Source: Panulirus ornatus (lineage: Eukaryota; Arthropoda; Malacostraca; Decapoda; Palinuridae). Taken from it: 64,000 nucleotides of DNA. A model generated the notes under the pieces. The model saw nothing but the letters and a program-made list of their open reading frames with translations. It had not been told where the DNA came from and did not search any database. This document shows, piece after piece, positions 42,649 through 56,082 of the stretch. Where the stretch lies: NCBI RefSeq assembly GCF_036320965.1, contig NC_092279.1, positions 17,655,241 to 17,719,240 of the forward strand, read 5' to 3'. The translations under genes and the position numbers were made by a program. The number at the start of each line of letters is the position of its first letter. The first letter of the stretch is position 1.

Positions 42649-44894
42649 TTACAGGATGATACAGAATATGGCACATTTGGGATATCTATACATGTATAGC
42701 AATGACGGGATTCACGATTACTGTGGCCAGAGCTATGTTCTCGCTTTTCTGATACATAGTTTTCAAGCAACCTGACAATCTTTAGTTTTTATACCATTTT
42801 TTTATGTAAAGGCAGTCTGTTGACTCCTCCAATTGAAACAATACAAACTGGCATTTATTAATGGAAAGTTTATTTTCCTTTCCACATTTTGAATAACCTC
42901 TATTTTCTTAGGCAAACAAGAATAATGCACATTTTGACAAGAATAATCGTTCAAAAGAAAATCAGTAGTAAAGCCAAGCCCACTGTGTGGGGAAGTGGGG
43001 GGACAGAATCCAATTTAATCCTATCTCGTACTTAAGATGAAAACTATCGTCATCACTCAGCGTTATATAATACACTACATGCATTTTGCTTTATAAGCTC
43101 CTTGATGTCCTGATTTTTTTTTTTTTTTTTTTACGAACTACGTTATTAAGCATATTCTGAAGGGCGGTTCTTTAGTGGGCAAGTTTCAAATTATTCCAAA
43201 TGAAGAAAAATGTCAATTTTTTGGACACCTATGCTCCAGGTTTAAAGACGTCGAGTTGAAATCTTATATTTGGTGCCTTTGAGCATTTATAAAACAACTT
43301 TTTTTTAAATAACGCCCGTTATATGTAGCCCTTCCTCATAAATGTACATAAATTTATACTACATTCCCATACGATTTGTATTGACAAACTCGTAATTCCA
43401 AACAATTTTGCACCCAGAATGCCTTTCTTGGTAAGAGCTATTTTCTGATGTGGCGGTAGTTTTCCAACCAAAGTTGCGAAAAAGGGCTTTATTTTTTGTT
43501 AAAGATTCGGATGATATGGCATCCATAAGAACCGATATTTCTTTAGAATTGATGTTTGTACAATGGTGTAATCATGTACTCATTCTCAGACTATGAACAA
43601 TTCAAAATTCAGAACCAGCAACAGACACAACCAGCATAGGATGGCAGGAAAAAGATCTAAGTAATTTGACTTTTCTGCATTAGCTTCGTCAAATCCCTTG
43701 ACATGGGTACTGCAACCATCAGCTAACAACAGCTTATATACCTAAGGGACATCTCTATTACAGAAAGGGCCACACGCATCAACTGTAAGTGGTCTTACCT
43801 GATGTATTATGAATATTCCGCTTGAACCTTTGATAAACATGTCTGCATGTTGACAGCTTGCTTATTCAGGCGGTGTCACAATAGCACTTTTTACATCACT
43901 TTCCTGATTTCCACCATTTAATCTCGTTCTATGTCACACTAGAACCAATAAGTCAGTTATTTTGTGTTCGTCGACATAAATAAGCAGGCTAAACCGTATG
44001 TATTAAAAATGATCACTTTGTACCGTCTTGTCCACACACCCGTTGATAAACCAATCATATATGTAAACCATACAAATGAGAAGTATTTACAATTTTACGA
44101 TTAAAATAATAAATTTGAATTATCAAAACTTTATAGAACATGTAAAAAGAAGCATGTACAAATATTAAATACATTATTTTCTATTAATATTTACTTTATT
44201 TAGGGAAAAATATGCACTTACAATTATAGATCGTAATTTGACTAAGAAAAGAACACGATGAACCGTTTCGAACTGCTCGATCGGCTGCGAAGAAATTAAT
44301 GCAAATTTATGGAAAAACGGCGACAAATAAGAAAACTGACACAAAAAGTGCGTAGCACAACCTGTAATGAATCTTGCATTTGACAGGCCTAGAACCCAAG
44401 CAACTGATCATCATCCATTTATTATTTTTTTAAAGCTAAATACAATGAGATGATGTTCGAAACGATGAAGCGGTATACACCATTCACATTACGAAGGAAG
44501 AATTTAGACCATATACATTTGAGAATATGTCGTGGTGCACCCTTAGGTTGGGACTCTAAGCTCATTTCTTTAGGAATTAGTTGATCATGTGAAGTCACAC
44601 GCCGTGGCCTGCCACCAAGTCAAGGCGTCTTCATTAAAGTGACTGACACTTTGTGGAGCGCTCACTGGATAGCTACAGATACTTAAGATCACATGATTCA
44701 AATCCTGCTGAAAGGAATGTAATGGAAACGTTTACAAAAACATTACTAGCGACCATAAGAAATCATAATTTCAATCAATTTTTTCACTCAAGAAAGTGGG
44801 CTACAGCAGTAGGCAGTGGTTCTTTTTACCGTGGGGGAGGAAGGAATTGTGGATTTCCCGAGTGGGGGAGGGGACAAATTGGTTAACGTATCTA

Positions 44895-44904
<10 letters not shown>
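42649..44904. other. FTCD 3' UTR and convergent intergenic region
   Basis: No nearby AATAAA follows the stop. The first clear one seen is at 44108-44113, so the 3' end is not placed. GATTCAAATCC at 44695-44705 resembles an RNA polymerase III B box and may mark an old tRNA-derived repeat. No exons were recognised. Confidence 0.45.

Positions 44905-44961
<57 letters not shown>
44905..44961. repeat. (TA)n microsatellite
   Basis: A TA run preceded by a short CA run. Confidence 0.97.
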
Positions 44962-44964
<3 letters not shown>

Positions 44965-47900
44965 TCCCTTTCGAAATAAATAGGTAATTTACAAATACTT
45001 TTTTTTTTGTATAAACTTTTGAATTGTCATACATATCTATAATTTTCTACGTCTTTGTTTCTCATGTATCCAATTCAGAAAGATATTAGAAACTGTTAAA
45101 CTGGAACTGTTGAAAAATTCTTGTTCTCGGGGATCAGGGGGGGAACAGCTCCACAAATGTTAAGAACCCCTGTTTTGAGGAAGGACTTTGCAGTACACTA
45201 TGTAGAAAATAAAATCAGACAGCAGTTGCGAACGTATTATGCATATATCTATTCTCTCAATCATAGATGTCCCAGGCCCCATTTACAAAAATTTATGTAC
45301 AGTTTGAATGTAGAACTGAGTAGGCCAACCGTATACTTTGTTTTACTGTTGGTGACTGCATTTTAGATCATGTGTATTCATATTAAGATATACAGTGCAG
45401 CAACCAGTCTCAAATTTTGTGAAATTATTTCAGGACCACTTTCACCGAAGGGGCTGTTGCAGCTTCAAAGCTGCGCTGCTTACAGCGCCAGAGTAACGAT
45501 GGACTCTTTTGGCTTGAATTTATCGACCAAATCATTATACGGCCTTTAGTCAACAGACAACGATACAACCTCGTCTGTAGAATTATGGTCAGGTGATGCT
45601 GCTTGTGATGACCACTGACATGATGATGAATATGACTGCATTGCTGCTTAGCACACAAGTTCTCACTTGAGATTTATGTGTATAATTTCTTCTAAGATCC
45701 GGTTCATATATTTCATCCGGAATGCAGCTTCAAGTGCTCAATATGCGTTGCCTACATTTGCGGGACTATCTTAAAATCCCCCCCCCCCCACACACACACA
45801 CGTTTTCCTAGGTTAAGGTGGAGTTACATTGTTATGTTTGTACCACTAACTAAACCTGGAGTAGCATAGCTTAGAAAAACATGACAGGAAGTGGGTAGAG
45901 GTGGACTGAAAACCTTGACATATTTGACAAAAGCTCGGTGATCAAGTTACATTCTACCCATTCAAAGGAATGTATACTTAGAGGATGATCTATCACCTGT
46001 AAAATGTAAGGAAGAACTAAGATATTATAGAGATAGTAAAGAATTGAATTTCAGTAAACTGTAAGAGATGAGTGAAATAACTTGACACTTCTGCAGCATG
46101 TCTTTAATTTCATACATATGTAAATCCTTCTGTGGGAAGTTTTCTCTCTTTGGTTTCCTTAACATGCATTTATGTAGGACTAACTTTGGATAGGTGCTTT
46201 TCCACTTGAGGATGTACTGCTAGAGGCTGAGCTGAGACTGCATGATGGCTGGATTTATGGTTAAAGACTGGAGTTCTCTCATACTTTAGGTGGTGTACCC
46301 CTTACCCTAATTGTGGTTAAACGTTATCCCAATTGCACAACTTCCATATACACTAGTAGCTACAATGATGCTTTATCTTCAATTATGCTGCTGATAATGT
46401 AGGAATTTCATCATAGTCATTATGGGTCCACATTTTGTCGATGTTTATCACTTTCAGATGAAAGCATTAAATTAAATAGTACTGTAGATTCATTGTGCAC
46501 ATTTCTTAGTTGTATTACTCATGCTTGGTAATTTTGAATACAAGGAGAAACAACAGATGCTTAATGTACATTCATCCCTTGAATGTATGAGTGTTATCAT
46601 TTCAGAGGAAAGCACGTACTGAACGAGCCTCGGATATCTTGACGTTTACATCAACTATATACGTACAACTTTTAATCACCAGATATCCTGAATTATTTAC
46701 CGCTATATCTAACTGATATCTTGCTATGAAATATAATTCTGCTTTCTTTGCTAACATATATTGGTTTTACTATGTCGTTTTTGATTTTACATGCTAATTA
46801 AAAAGCCTACTTGACATGATTTAGACTGAAGAAATAGAAACTGTTGTCCTACAAAACAACACTAGTTTTGCAAATGATTTGGAACAACTTGTAAAGACAA
46901 ATCCTCACAATGACAGAATCACTATTGTCCTTATGACATGGTTAGATATGTCTGGTTTCCTTAAAGACTGCAATTATGATCTATTTTTAATTGTCTGAAT
47001 ATGATTATTTTTGTTTTACTTATCAGTTCCTATTACACAGATCAGATACACTGAAATGGTGACTTTAAGTACCTGATTAAAGAATGATCTGGTTTGGTTG
47101 AAAGGTTGGATGTGGATAAACATGGATTAACTATATCAAAATGAAGATATAGGAATTTACACCAGAACAGCATAAATTCCCCTACAGATTTAACCTGTCA
47201 AGCATAAATGTTTAAAGTTTAGGTGCTAACCCCATCTCTTCTGTTAACTTACGCACACAAGCACTGAATCTACTTGTCTTTACAATCTATGTACTTATGT
47301 ATCCACAAGTTTTGTATGACTAGGAATCAAAACCTTATCTTCAACAGAAAGCTCTGATTTACTTTAGTTCACTGTCTAACCATTCACCCTTTAATGCCTT
47401 TACTTCCCCTATGGTAATTCCTCAAGATTGAGTCTTGTCTGCATACCACACACAAGCATATTAGGCCTGCCTTTTACAGTACCCTTAGTGATACAACAGT
47501 TTTAAATACCTCCTATATGAAAAGAAAAAACTGACAAAACTAAGCCTTATTTCATAATGACTGAGTGAAGAAAATTTTTTTTAAAGGGTTTGAGTTGGAT
47601 GTGTGAGGATTGGAGAGTAGGGTCAGAGACTGAAGCCTATAAATTCCCTGAAGGGACTTTATGTAACTACTGATATTGTTTTGAAAAGGTTCATCAGAAT
47701 TTCATATTGAATAATTACACACTGAGAGGATAGTAAAAAAAGATCATGTTCCTTAATACTTATTTACTATTTACAGTCATATAAAAATAGACTCCCATAA
47801 TGCAGTGTGGCAATATTATCACATAAATTATGTATGGGCTGGGGTAGCATGAGTAAACTAGGATAATATAGGAGTGAGGCAAAATGGTGGGAGAAAGCAA

Positions 47901-48807
47901 TAAAACTGGGTGAAGGTGAGGTAAAACAAGATCTGGGTACAGTAATAGGAGCTGGGATATATACTAAAAAAATTGAATAAAAAAATGGAAGCTGGGTTAA
48001 TGCTGGGAAAGAAGGGGAAGGGTGACAGCACCCCAGCCCTCTTGATTAATTAACCCGTACTGCCAAGGTGTTTTGCCAAATTCCTTTTGATGACTCATGT
48101 GCATAGTTATGAGCTTAATAGGAAGGTATCATCAAACTAAGTCAAGAAAGCATCACATATTACAATTATTCTACTGGTCACATGAGTTCAGTACAGTAAG
48201 CAAGTAAAGACTCTGGTCAGTCTAAAAAACAATATAATTGAACAGTAAGGACTACTTTAGTATGAATCTCAAATATCTTAAACTGAAAGGTAAAATCTTT
48301 AGAAATTACTGTAATACTGATGTCCACTGCTGTTAATATTTAACACATAAAGCCTTGAGACAAATATTACCCCTTCAGATTATTTACAAAACAGCCTTTG
48401 GCTCCCTAACTATATTTAATTTTCTTATATTACAAATAAAATTCTATTGCTCTAAGTATACAATATTCATACCTATTAATGAGTTGGAGTATGGCAACTG
48501 TTTCTGTATACTGTCAAGCAAACTTAGTTTATTATTACGATTTTTTTTTTTTTTTTGCATACACACATGTATCAGTTCACTATAATCATCATTATCATGT
48601 ACCTCAGGACACATTTTTTGGGGCTCCTGTAGTGTCAAGGTTGCACTCAATGATGCAGCAGGGATATGAGCGACTGCACTGGGAACAAGAAGGCCCTTAT
48701 CAAAACTGCTTTTCTACCTGTCCATTAATGATAATACGGACTTACAAAAGGTGACTTTTTTGCTTACTGCATAACCAATTGCAGTCAAAGTTCATTAACA
48801 CCCACCT
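44962..48807. other. intergenic sequence, mostly single-copy
   Basis: It contains a compound C-run and (CA)n at about 45778-45802 and a poly-T run at 48541-48556. No gene or repeat family was recognised. Open frames are short and without similarity that I know. Confidence 0.5.
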
Positions 48808-48925
48808 TTCTCTCTTTTCCTGGTGCTACCTCACTGGAGGGGATGCTATTTCATGTGTGGCAGGGTGGTTTACGGGAATGGATGAAGGCAGCAAGCAGGA
48901 ATATGTACATGTGTATATATGGTTT
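48808..48925 (+). mobile_element. LINE 3' UTR scrap
   Basis: TCTTTTCCTGGTGCTACCTC, ATTTCATGTGTGGCAGGGTG and GGAATATGTACATGTGTATA match the 3' leader of the dominant LINE. Confidence 0.75.
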
Positions 48926-51377
48926 TTAACAGACAGTGTATTTAAAGAAAATTTTCTACCTGCTTACTTGAATATATATATAGTGTGTGCATGTGAATCA
49001 AGTTTCAAGAACGTTTCATTACAGCTTTATATTTTTTCCACATATGTACATAATTCCATATATAAAATATACATTACACTGACTGGAGGGCTTTAGTATT
49101 CAAGGCAAATGTACACTTAATCTGCATAACTATGTTCATCATCCTCAGACTAAAATCCACTTTACAGCCACTAAATTCACACTGGGTAAAACATGTTCCA
49201 GAGATTCACTATGAAAGGCACTGAAGCTTCTACACATTGGCATGAAGCTTTGGAATAGTACTACAGTAAAAATCTCTAAGCTAGTTAAAGAAAATTAATG
49301 AAATAGCTTAATAGCTTATTGGATCTCTGTCCGAGTCAGTACAGTCCAAAGTAAATCTGATTGGACTAAACATATTACCCAGACACACTTGTACAGTTTA
49401 TTTGTTGATAATGAAAAATGCTAAGATGTCAAGGATCATACAAATGCTAGCAATCAATGTTCTTTACATCACATATTTTACTATGGATGCCATTAGTGAT
49501 GTTTGAAACAGTATCAGTATTACATACATGGTAAAAATGTATCTTTCCAGACAGGTCCTACAAATTTTAAAATGATCAATATGACTTGTATTCTCTCAGT
49601 AGGGTTAGTGAACAACAAATTTCAAAATAATTATGGGCAGCCCAACTTCAGAGTTATTTCCATTAAAATACAGCATTCATTATGACAAATGACAAGAAAT
49701 GTCCCTTGTAGTCAATATCATCATTACCAATGTAAGGCCAAACAATGGGCATTTCTCAAAATTGTTCATCCATAGTGTCACACTTTCGCACGACAAGTGG
49801 TAAGATTCCTCTTTAACTGTGTGTACCTGTTTGCAGGAATATCATCAATTTTGTTTTTTACTTGCAATAAAATCCAGTTTCTTTACTTCATTTTCAACTA
49901 TTATGGTATAGCATCTTCCTTGCCAAGAAGAGTTAGCCAATTTCAAGATCCTGGGATGAATACAACTGTACAAGCCATATTATGAGCAATATACCTTGTT
50001 CCATGATTTTACTACTGGTACTGAGTTATATATGCAAGTTAGCCTTTTCAGTGATATAAAACTAAAACCACAGGTAAACTCCGAGAACTAAAAGCATGAA
50101 GAAATTCAACATACTTTTTGTAATTGCTGGTTACTGTGAGTGAAATAAAATGCAAGGCTACCCTAGTAGTTGGAAGTCCTTGCTCACTTGCGCCCTATGA
50201 GGCAGGGACTAAAGACTACCCTCCACTGACTGATTTCCAAGAAGGTTGAACCCCTGCAAGCAAATGGTACATCCTATATAATGGGAATAAAGTTAATGAT
50301 AACTGACAAAGACAACACAAAAGTCATATGTTAGTTAACTAAGTCCATTCCTATGTCATCATGCATGTCAAAAAGTTAAACTTAAAACTTGCAGAAATTA
50401 TAATATTCTTAATCACAGATCCCAAAACTGCAATCCATAACCAAGATGGCATAATAATAGCACTCCACTTTTTTAGCCCACAGATACATAATGAATCAAA
50501 ATGGCTGGCATTATGTCTAACCATCTTTGATTCTCACACAGAAATGGCTGTGGCTGGATTAAAGTTTCATTGGCAAAATGACAAAGAAAAAATCATTACA
50601 ATTTGGTTACAGATAATTCGAAGGGGATCAGGATCAAGAAATGAACGACAACATCATAAAGGAAATTTTTATAGAGAAACATTACATTTATATGACAATG
50701 AAGAGGTGATCATGTATTGAATGGCTTAAATCACTATTATTCCCAATAATGATACTGTCCATCAAAAAGATATCCATCACAAATACCTAGGGTATAACAA
50801 CATGTTAGCTAATGTACTTTCCTCAGTAGTATTGTGTCTTGTGAGCAACAAACAGTTCTGGCTATTTTTGACATTCATCATGAATTAATCAAAATGTAGC
50901 CATGCCTGACAGATTAGACTATTTTGAAGAATTTATCCAATAATCAATGAATTTAAAGGTGCAGGAATTTACTGTAGACTGGAAAATTATAAAGTTTTGT
51001 AATATCATATTACCAATCTGAGAATAGAATCAGATTTGTAAGTGCTATCTTCTGTTATACTTTTTTCTTATCCTCTGACTATGAAAAATTTGGAAAAAAC
51101 GTTTGGTTAAACAGTGTAAAGTTTAGGAGAAAAGTTTGTAGAAATAAACAAAACTTTTCTAAGCTTTCTCTTCCTCAACATCCTGACATTTACCTTATTC
51201 TTTATGTTATTTGAAATATATGTGACTGTTATAGTCCTGTGTTTACATACAGTTGGTACAGGGTTCTTGCAATATTTGTATTGCAACAAAAATAAATTGT
51301 AGCAAATGTTCATGTGGTGGGAAGCAGGAGATAAATATGCAAATGACTTGCTTTAAGGTATGGAATCCTACTTGAAT
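48926..51377. other. intergenic sequence, one unassigned open frame
   Basis: Single-copy AT-rich DNA. A 119-codon plus frame at 50361-50720 has no similarity that I know, and its composition looks like chance. It may lie within a long 3' UTR of either neighbouring gene. Confidence 0.4.
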
Positions 51378-51960
51378 ATGTTTGCAGGTTATACAAAGGT
51401 CATAAAGGAAGTATAAAGTCACGAGGATTCATCAGCTTACAAGGGGACCTAAACAGACTCCAAAGTTTGTCTAAAACATGGATGATGAAATTGAACCTGA
51501 TCAAATGCAGAGCGATGCAGATGGGACAAAGTGAAAGACAGCTGCAATATAATTATCACCTAGAAGTGTATAAGCTTCAGGTTTCCAGGTGAGGAAATAA
51601 ACTGTCTGGTGGCAAGTATCAGAATATCTTTAGAGTATATGGATGAAGAAATAATTAGAAAGCTAAAATAAGGCCAAAACTAGAATATGCCTCTCAGGTT
51701 TGGTCACTTCACCTTAAGAGGCACAAAGAGCTAAGAAAGAAGGTCCAGCAAAGGCAACAAAGATGGTACCAGAATGAAGAGCAAAGTAATATGGAAAGGC
51801 TGGAAACTTTATATTTACCCATACTGAAAGAGAGAAGAGTGAAGGTTGGCCTGATCACAACCATTAAGTTTTTAAAAGATGTGGACGATGATCAATTCTT
51901 TGTGAAACATGGGATGGAATAACCTGATGACATATGAAATCTATTGATAAAAAGGATGTA
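51378..51960 (+). pseudogene. CR1-like LINE fragment, RT palm to C-terminus
   Basis: MFAGYTKVIKEV stands where CR1-type elements have MFADDTKV. DLNRLQSLSKTWMMKLNLIK, CRAMQMG and QLQYNYHLE follow after a frameshift. Then RPKLEYASQVWSLHLKRHKE and ERLETLYLPILKERRVKVGL follow. This order is typical of CR1/jockey-group reverse transcriptases. The catalytic DD has decayed and frames are broken, so it is long dead. It is unrelated to the dominant LINE family. Confidence 0.82.
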
Positions 51961-52547
51961 TGGAAATATCTTTATAGTATAAAAGTGGTGGAAGAATGGA
52001 AAATAATGACTGAGGACATGTTTAACCCAATAAAGGCAGGCAATGTTACCCAATGTTTGTATGGAAGAAGCTGAGCAACATTATGTAACATTGGGCTATT
52101 TTGTAATAATTGTTTTTTTGAATTTTGGCAATGTGGCATCACTGTCATCTACTATCATGAACTCTGTCTACCCATTCCTGTAAACAGCTACCCTTGCTCA
52201 CCCATTCATGGTCAACACCAGTATTAGCTTTTATCTAACGTTCATGCAGTAGTAGGCAGGCAACGCTACATAACGTTGGGCCCTTTTATCTAGTAATTGT
52301 ATGGTGAAATTGGGTGATGTGGCATCTCTGACATGTAAATAAATGTACACAGTAGTTGTAAATAAATGCATAATTGATAAATCTAGTGTTAAACAAAAGT
52401 GATTGCAGATTCCCCTAACGACAGTGTGCCTGATAAGCTGCCCAACCCCCACTACTTATCCCCTCCTTCCACAGCCAGCTATGATGCAATATTGCATAAG
52501 TAACACCTCTTACCTTCATATCTCATCCAATTTTATCTTTCTATGTA
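51961..52547. other. intergenic sequence with a short dispersed duplication
   Basis: GGCAGGCAATGTTACCCAAT followed by TAACATTGGGC (about 52035-52100) partly recurs at about 52256-52290 as GGCAGGCAACGCTACATAAC and GTTGGGCCC. This suggests a small old repeat. No gene was recognised. Confidence 0.45.
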
Positions 52548-52791
52548 TTTTTTTTTTTTTTTTTTAAACTATTCGCCATTTCCCGCGGTAGCGAGGTAGC
52601 GTTAGGAACAGAGGACTGGGCCTTTTTTGGAATATCCTCACCTGGCCCCCTCTGTTCCTTCTTTTGGAAAATTTAAAAAAAAAGAGAAGGGAGGATTTCC
52701 AGCCCCCCGCTCCCTCCCCTTTTAGTCGCCTTCTACGACACGCAGGGAAAACGTGGGAAGTATTCTTAATCCCCTATCCCCAGGGATATAC
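52548..52791 (-). mobile_element. short LINE-derived element
   Basis: Full-length in reverse: poly-T, ACTATTCGCCATTTCCCGCG, GGAACAGAGGACTGGGCC, the core, CCTTTTAGTCGCCTTCTACG, and CCCCTATCCCCAGGGATA. A well-preserved copy. Confidence 0.93.
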
Positions 52792-53956
52792 TGGCTTATT
52801 CCTTGATACTTTATCATTCCTAAAATATGCCGCCTTACATGGATGTATAAAAAAACATCACCTGCCTTAATGGGTTACTGCAGACAGCATTTATAACTTG
52901 AAGAGGCTGAATGAGAGGAGAGAATATGTAAGAGATGGGGCCCCCATGATTGTAAAACCTCTTCCCATACAGTACAAACAGGTAATTATAACATGTGCCT
53001 AATAGATCTTGAAATGGATATTTAGAGACATATACAATGCACACTGCATCCAAAGTACACCAGCAGAAGTATTTTGGAAGATGCACAGTAAGATATCCAT
53101 ATGAAAGTGTTCATATATCTTCATCAAAGGTACACTTACTTAATAAAAGCAATTATATCTATATCACTGATGCCTGTCCATAACCAGTAAACTCCAATAC
53201 TATCTTAAATATTCAACAATAATATACAAAAATTTAATTCAATATCCAGTAAAATGAATATAAATAACAGGTCTAAAATTATTATGGCCACTGAGACAAA
53301 GGACCTTCAATTATGGAATGACTAACTAAAGGCAGCCCACATATCAGTAATTGTTAGGCACTTAGTATCAATCATAAGAGTACATAAAGACACTGAAAAC
53401 TCACTAATGCATCCTAAATATAAAATCACTAAACAATCAACACGGTATATTGCATCTCAGTTACCCACGACTAGCTGATTCATAATTACCAAGGTAGTTG
53501 TTACTTTACACAAAGCTACAAAACATGAATTTGAGACAGTAATTACCACACACAAACAGTAGGAAACCTAAGTTATGATTCATTAAATGCAAAATTACTG
53601 TAACAGTTTGCATTGGACATTCTCTTTAAGCAACTCTACAAACACACATTACTAAATTGTGTTTTGGATTTACAATATTAATGTGTAAAAAATTAATTTA
53701 CCAAACAAATAAAAAATTGCTCCATACATGAACCTCAACAATCAACTGTAACTGTATTAAAAAAACAGGCTTATGTAATGTTAAGAAAGATATACTGAAC
53801 TGTTATTTTCTGTCTCCAATAACTGTTGTGATGTTATCACACCGTGTTAGGAAAAAAGAAAAAGTATTGATTAATAATGGTCTTTGAAACAGATGATAAA
53901 TGATAGCCTCTCATGTTACAAACCTCCTAAGACAATGGAGCTTACCTAAAGTTTCA
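52792..53956. other. intergenic sequence, nothing recognised
   Basis: Single-copy AT-rich DNA. No exon or repeat was recognised. Confidence 0.5.
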
Positions 53957-54027
53957 TGAGATCGCTGTTTCCTGTGTCAGCGAGGTAGCACCAGGAAAGA
54001 GATGAAGAATGGCCCATCCACTCATAT

Positions 54028-54060
<33 letters not shown>

Positions 54061-54200
54061 CATAAACGCCCATATACATACATATACATATCAACATATA
54101 TATACATATACATAAACAGACATATACATATATACACCTGTACATACTCATAATTGCTTTCCTTCATCCATTCCTGTCGCTACCCTGCCATACATGCTCA
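53957..54200 (-). mobile_element. LINE 3' UTR fragment
   Basis: In reverse: hairpin TTCCTGTGTCAGCGAGGTAG, GGCCCATCCACTCATA, a long ACATATAC-rich leader and TTCATCCATTCCTGTCGCTA. Confidence 0.82.
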
Positions 54201-54385
54201 TCATTTCCCTCGTGAGCAAGGTAGCATCAAGAACAGACGATTACGCCTTAGAGGGGAAAATCCTCACTAGACTCCCTGCTCTGTTACTGCTTTTGGAAAG
54301 TAATACAAGAAGGGAGGATTTCCAGACACCCACTCCCACACTTCTTAAGTTGCCTATAAGGACACAGGAAATATGGGATATGCAG
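54201..54385 (-). mobile_element. short LINE-derived element, diverged
   Basis: In reverse: CATTTCCCTCGTGAGCAAGG, AGAACAGACGATTACGCC, AGGGAGGATTTCCAGACACC, CACTCCCACACTTCTTAAG and AGGACACAGGAAATA. Confidence 0.75.
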
Positions 54386-55702
54386 CAATATATGAATAAC
54401 AAAATACTATCAATGTAAGTCAGTTTCCCTGCAACTCAGAACCACAGGGAATCTAAACAGAGTAAGGCATTGAGGTGCCATCTACTTCACTCTTGCTAGG
54501 TATGAATAATTACCACAGATATATTACAATACCAGAAGCTGGAAATCTCATTAAAAGATTAATGCACAAGGATGTTGCATGGACCACTTGATAAAATTGT
54601 ACAGTACATAAAGAATACAAGAAAGAGAAATTAAATTTCTTTAGAATGCCCAATCAAATTTAAGTATATGTCTCCGCAGTCCAGACATTCTCTGACTCTT
54701 AAGACACTGTATATATACTGCTGGTGTACAATACTAATGACAGGATTACAAGATTTCTAATCTACCTGGGTCTAATGGAATACGCATGTATGTTGCCCTC
54801 CTGAGTTTTGTTTAAAACTAGCAATAAGCTCTAAAACAGTGAAGATAAACCTAAATATCTTTCTGTATCCTTGTTTGCGAGTATCAACAACATGGACTTA
54901 AAGTTTTCAAGATAAAGTAATAAGAAAAACTTCTTAAATTTCTTTAAAAATCCTTGCAAGTGACTATCATTGTCTGTGAGATATAATATGATGAGTTTCT
55001 AGAATCTATTCATCAATATATGTATCTAATTATCTATAATTTTATACCACCACTGCCTTCCCCCCACCCCCAGAAGCTCACATCTGGGATGATGTCTATG
55101 GCAGAATTGTCTATGCCCTATAAAAACACACTACCCAAGCACACTCCATCTCTCTCATACTTTTTGGGTCATCTTCCCACTGCATTCCCTCACTTTCCCC
55201 TCCTAGCATACTGACTGTCTTCCCTTCTCTTCAATGCATGTGTAATGATGAATAAGTAAATATTACAGTGTGGAAGGATTTCTAGACAAATATATGACTT
55301 CTCCACAGGACAGGCAAACTTTTGCTTAAAAAGTCAAACAGCACAGCATGTTAACAAGGTTATCATTCTACACACAAAACTGAATTCTCTCACATCATTC
55401 TCCATAAAGTAATTAATAGCATATTCCAAGCTTTTGGTGTCTTACCTGTAAATCGGCAAATAATTTCATCTAACACATTGCAATCCAGTGTCACTTCCAA
55501 ATGAAAAAATAAAGTTATTCGTTATGTGTTTCCTTTATACTGTCTACATAACTGCCTCAGCCAAACTGTGGAATCTGTCGTTAGAAATAACCATCATAAA
55601 ATTCAATGGAATGAAAAATATTCTGTACATGTCAAGATATCTGCAGTAAAACACTAAAATACTTAACAGCATAAAAAAATGTTTTACTAGTTAACAGAAA
55701 AC

Positions 55703-55707
<5 letters not shown>
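54386..55707. other. intergenic sequence, nothing recognised
   Basis: Single-copy AT-rich DNA without recognised coding or repeat content. Confidence 0.5.

Positions 55708-55740
<33 letters not shown>
55708..55740. repeat. (TA)n microsatellite
   Basis: A TA run directly bordering the tail side of a reversed short element. Confidence 0.96.
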
Positions 55741-55748
<8 letters not shown>

Positions 55749-55985
55749 TTTTTCATACGATTCGCCATTTCCCGCATTTGCGAGGTAGCGTCAAGAACAG
55801 AGGACTGGGCCTTAGAGGGAAAATCCTCACCTGGCCCCCTTCTCTGTTCCTTCTTTTGGAAAATTAAAAAAAAAAAAAAAAACGAGAGGGGAGGATTTCC
55901 AGCCACCCGCTCCCTCCCCTTTTAGTCGCCTTCTACAACACGCAGGGAATACGTGGGAAGTATTCTTTCTCCCCTATCCCCAGGG

Positions 55986-55988
<3 letters not shown>
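55741..55988 (-). mobile_element. short LINE-derived element
   Basis: Full-length in reverse: T-run, TTCGCCATTTCCCGCATTTG, AGAACAGAGGACTGGGCCTT, CCTTTTAGTCGCCTTCTACA and CCCCTATCCCCAGGGATA. (TA)n lies on both sides. Confidence 0.94.
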
Positions 55989-56062
<74 letters not shown>

Positions 56063-56082
56063 TATATATATATATATATATG
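55989..56082. repeat. (TA)n microsatellite
   Basis: A long TA run with one interruption, bordering the 5' side of the reversed short element. Confidence 0.97.

Noticed and set aside
50361..50720. 119-codon open frame as a gene
   Set aside because: No recognised domain, no splice context and ordinary AT-rich composition. One frame of this length in 14 kb of AT-rich DNA is plausible by chance.
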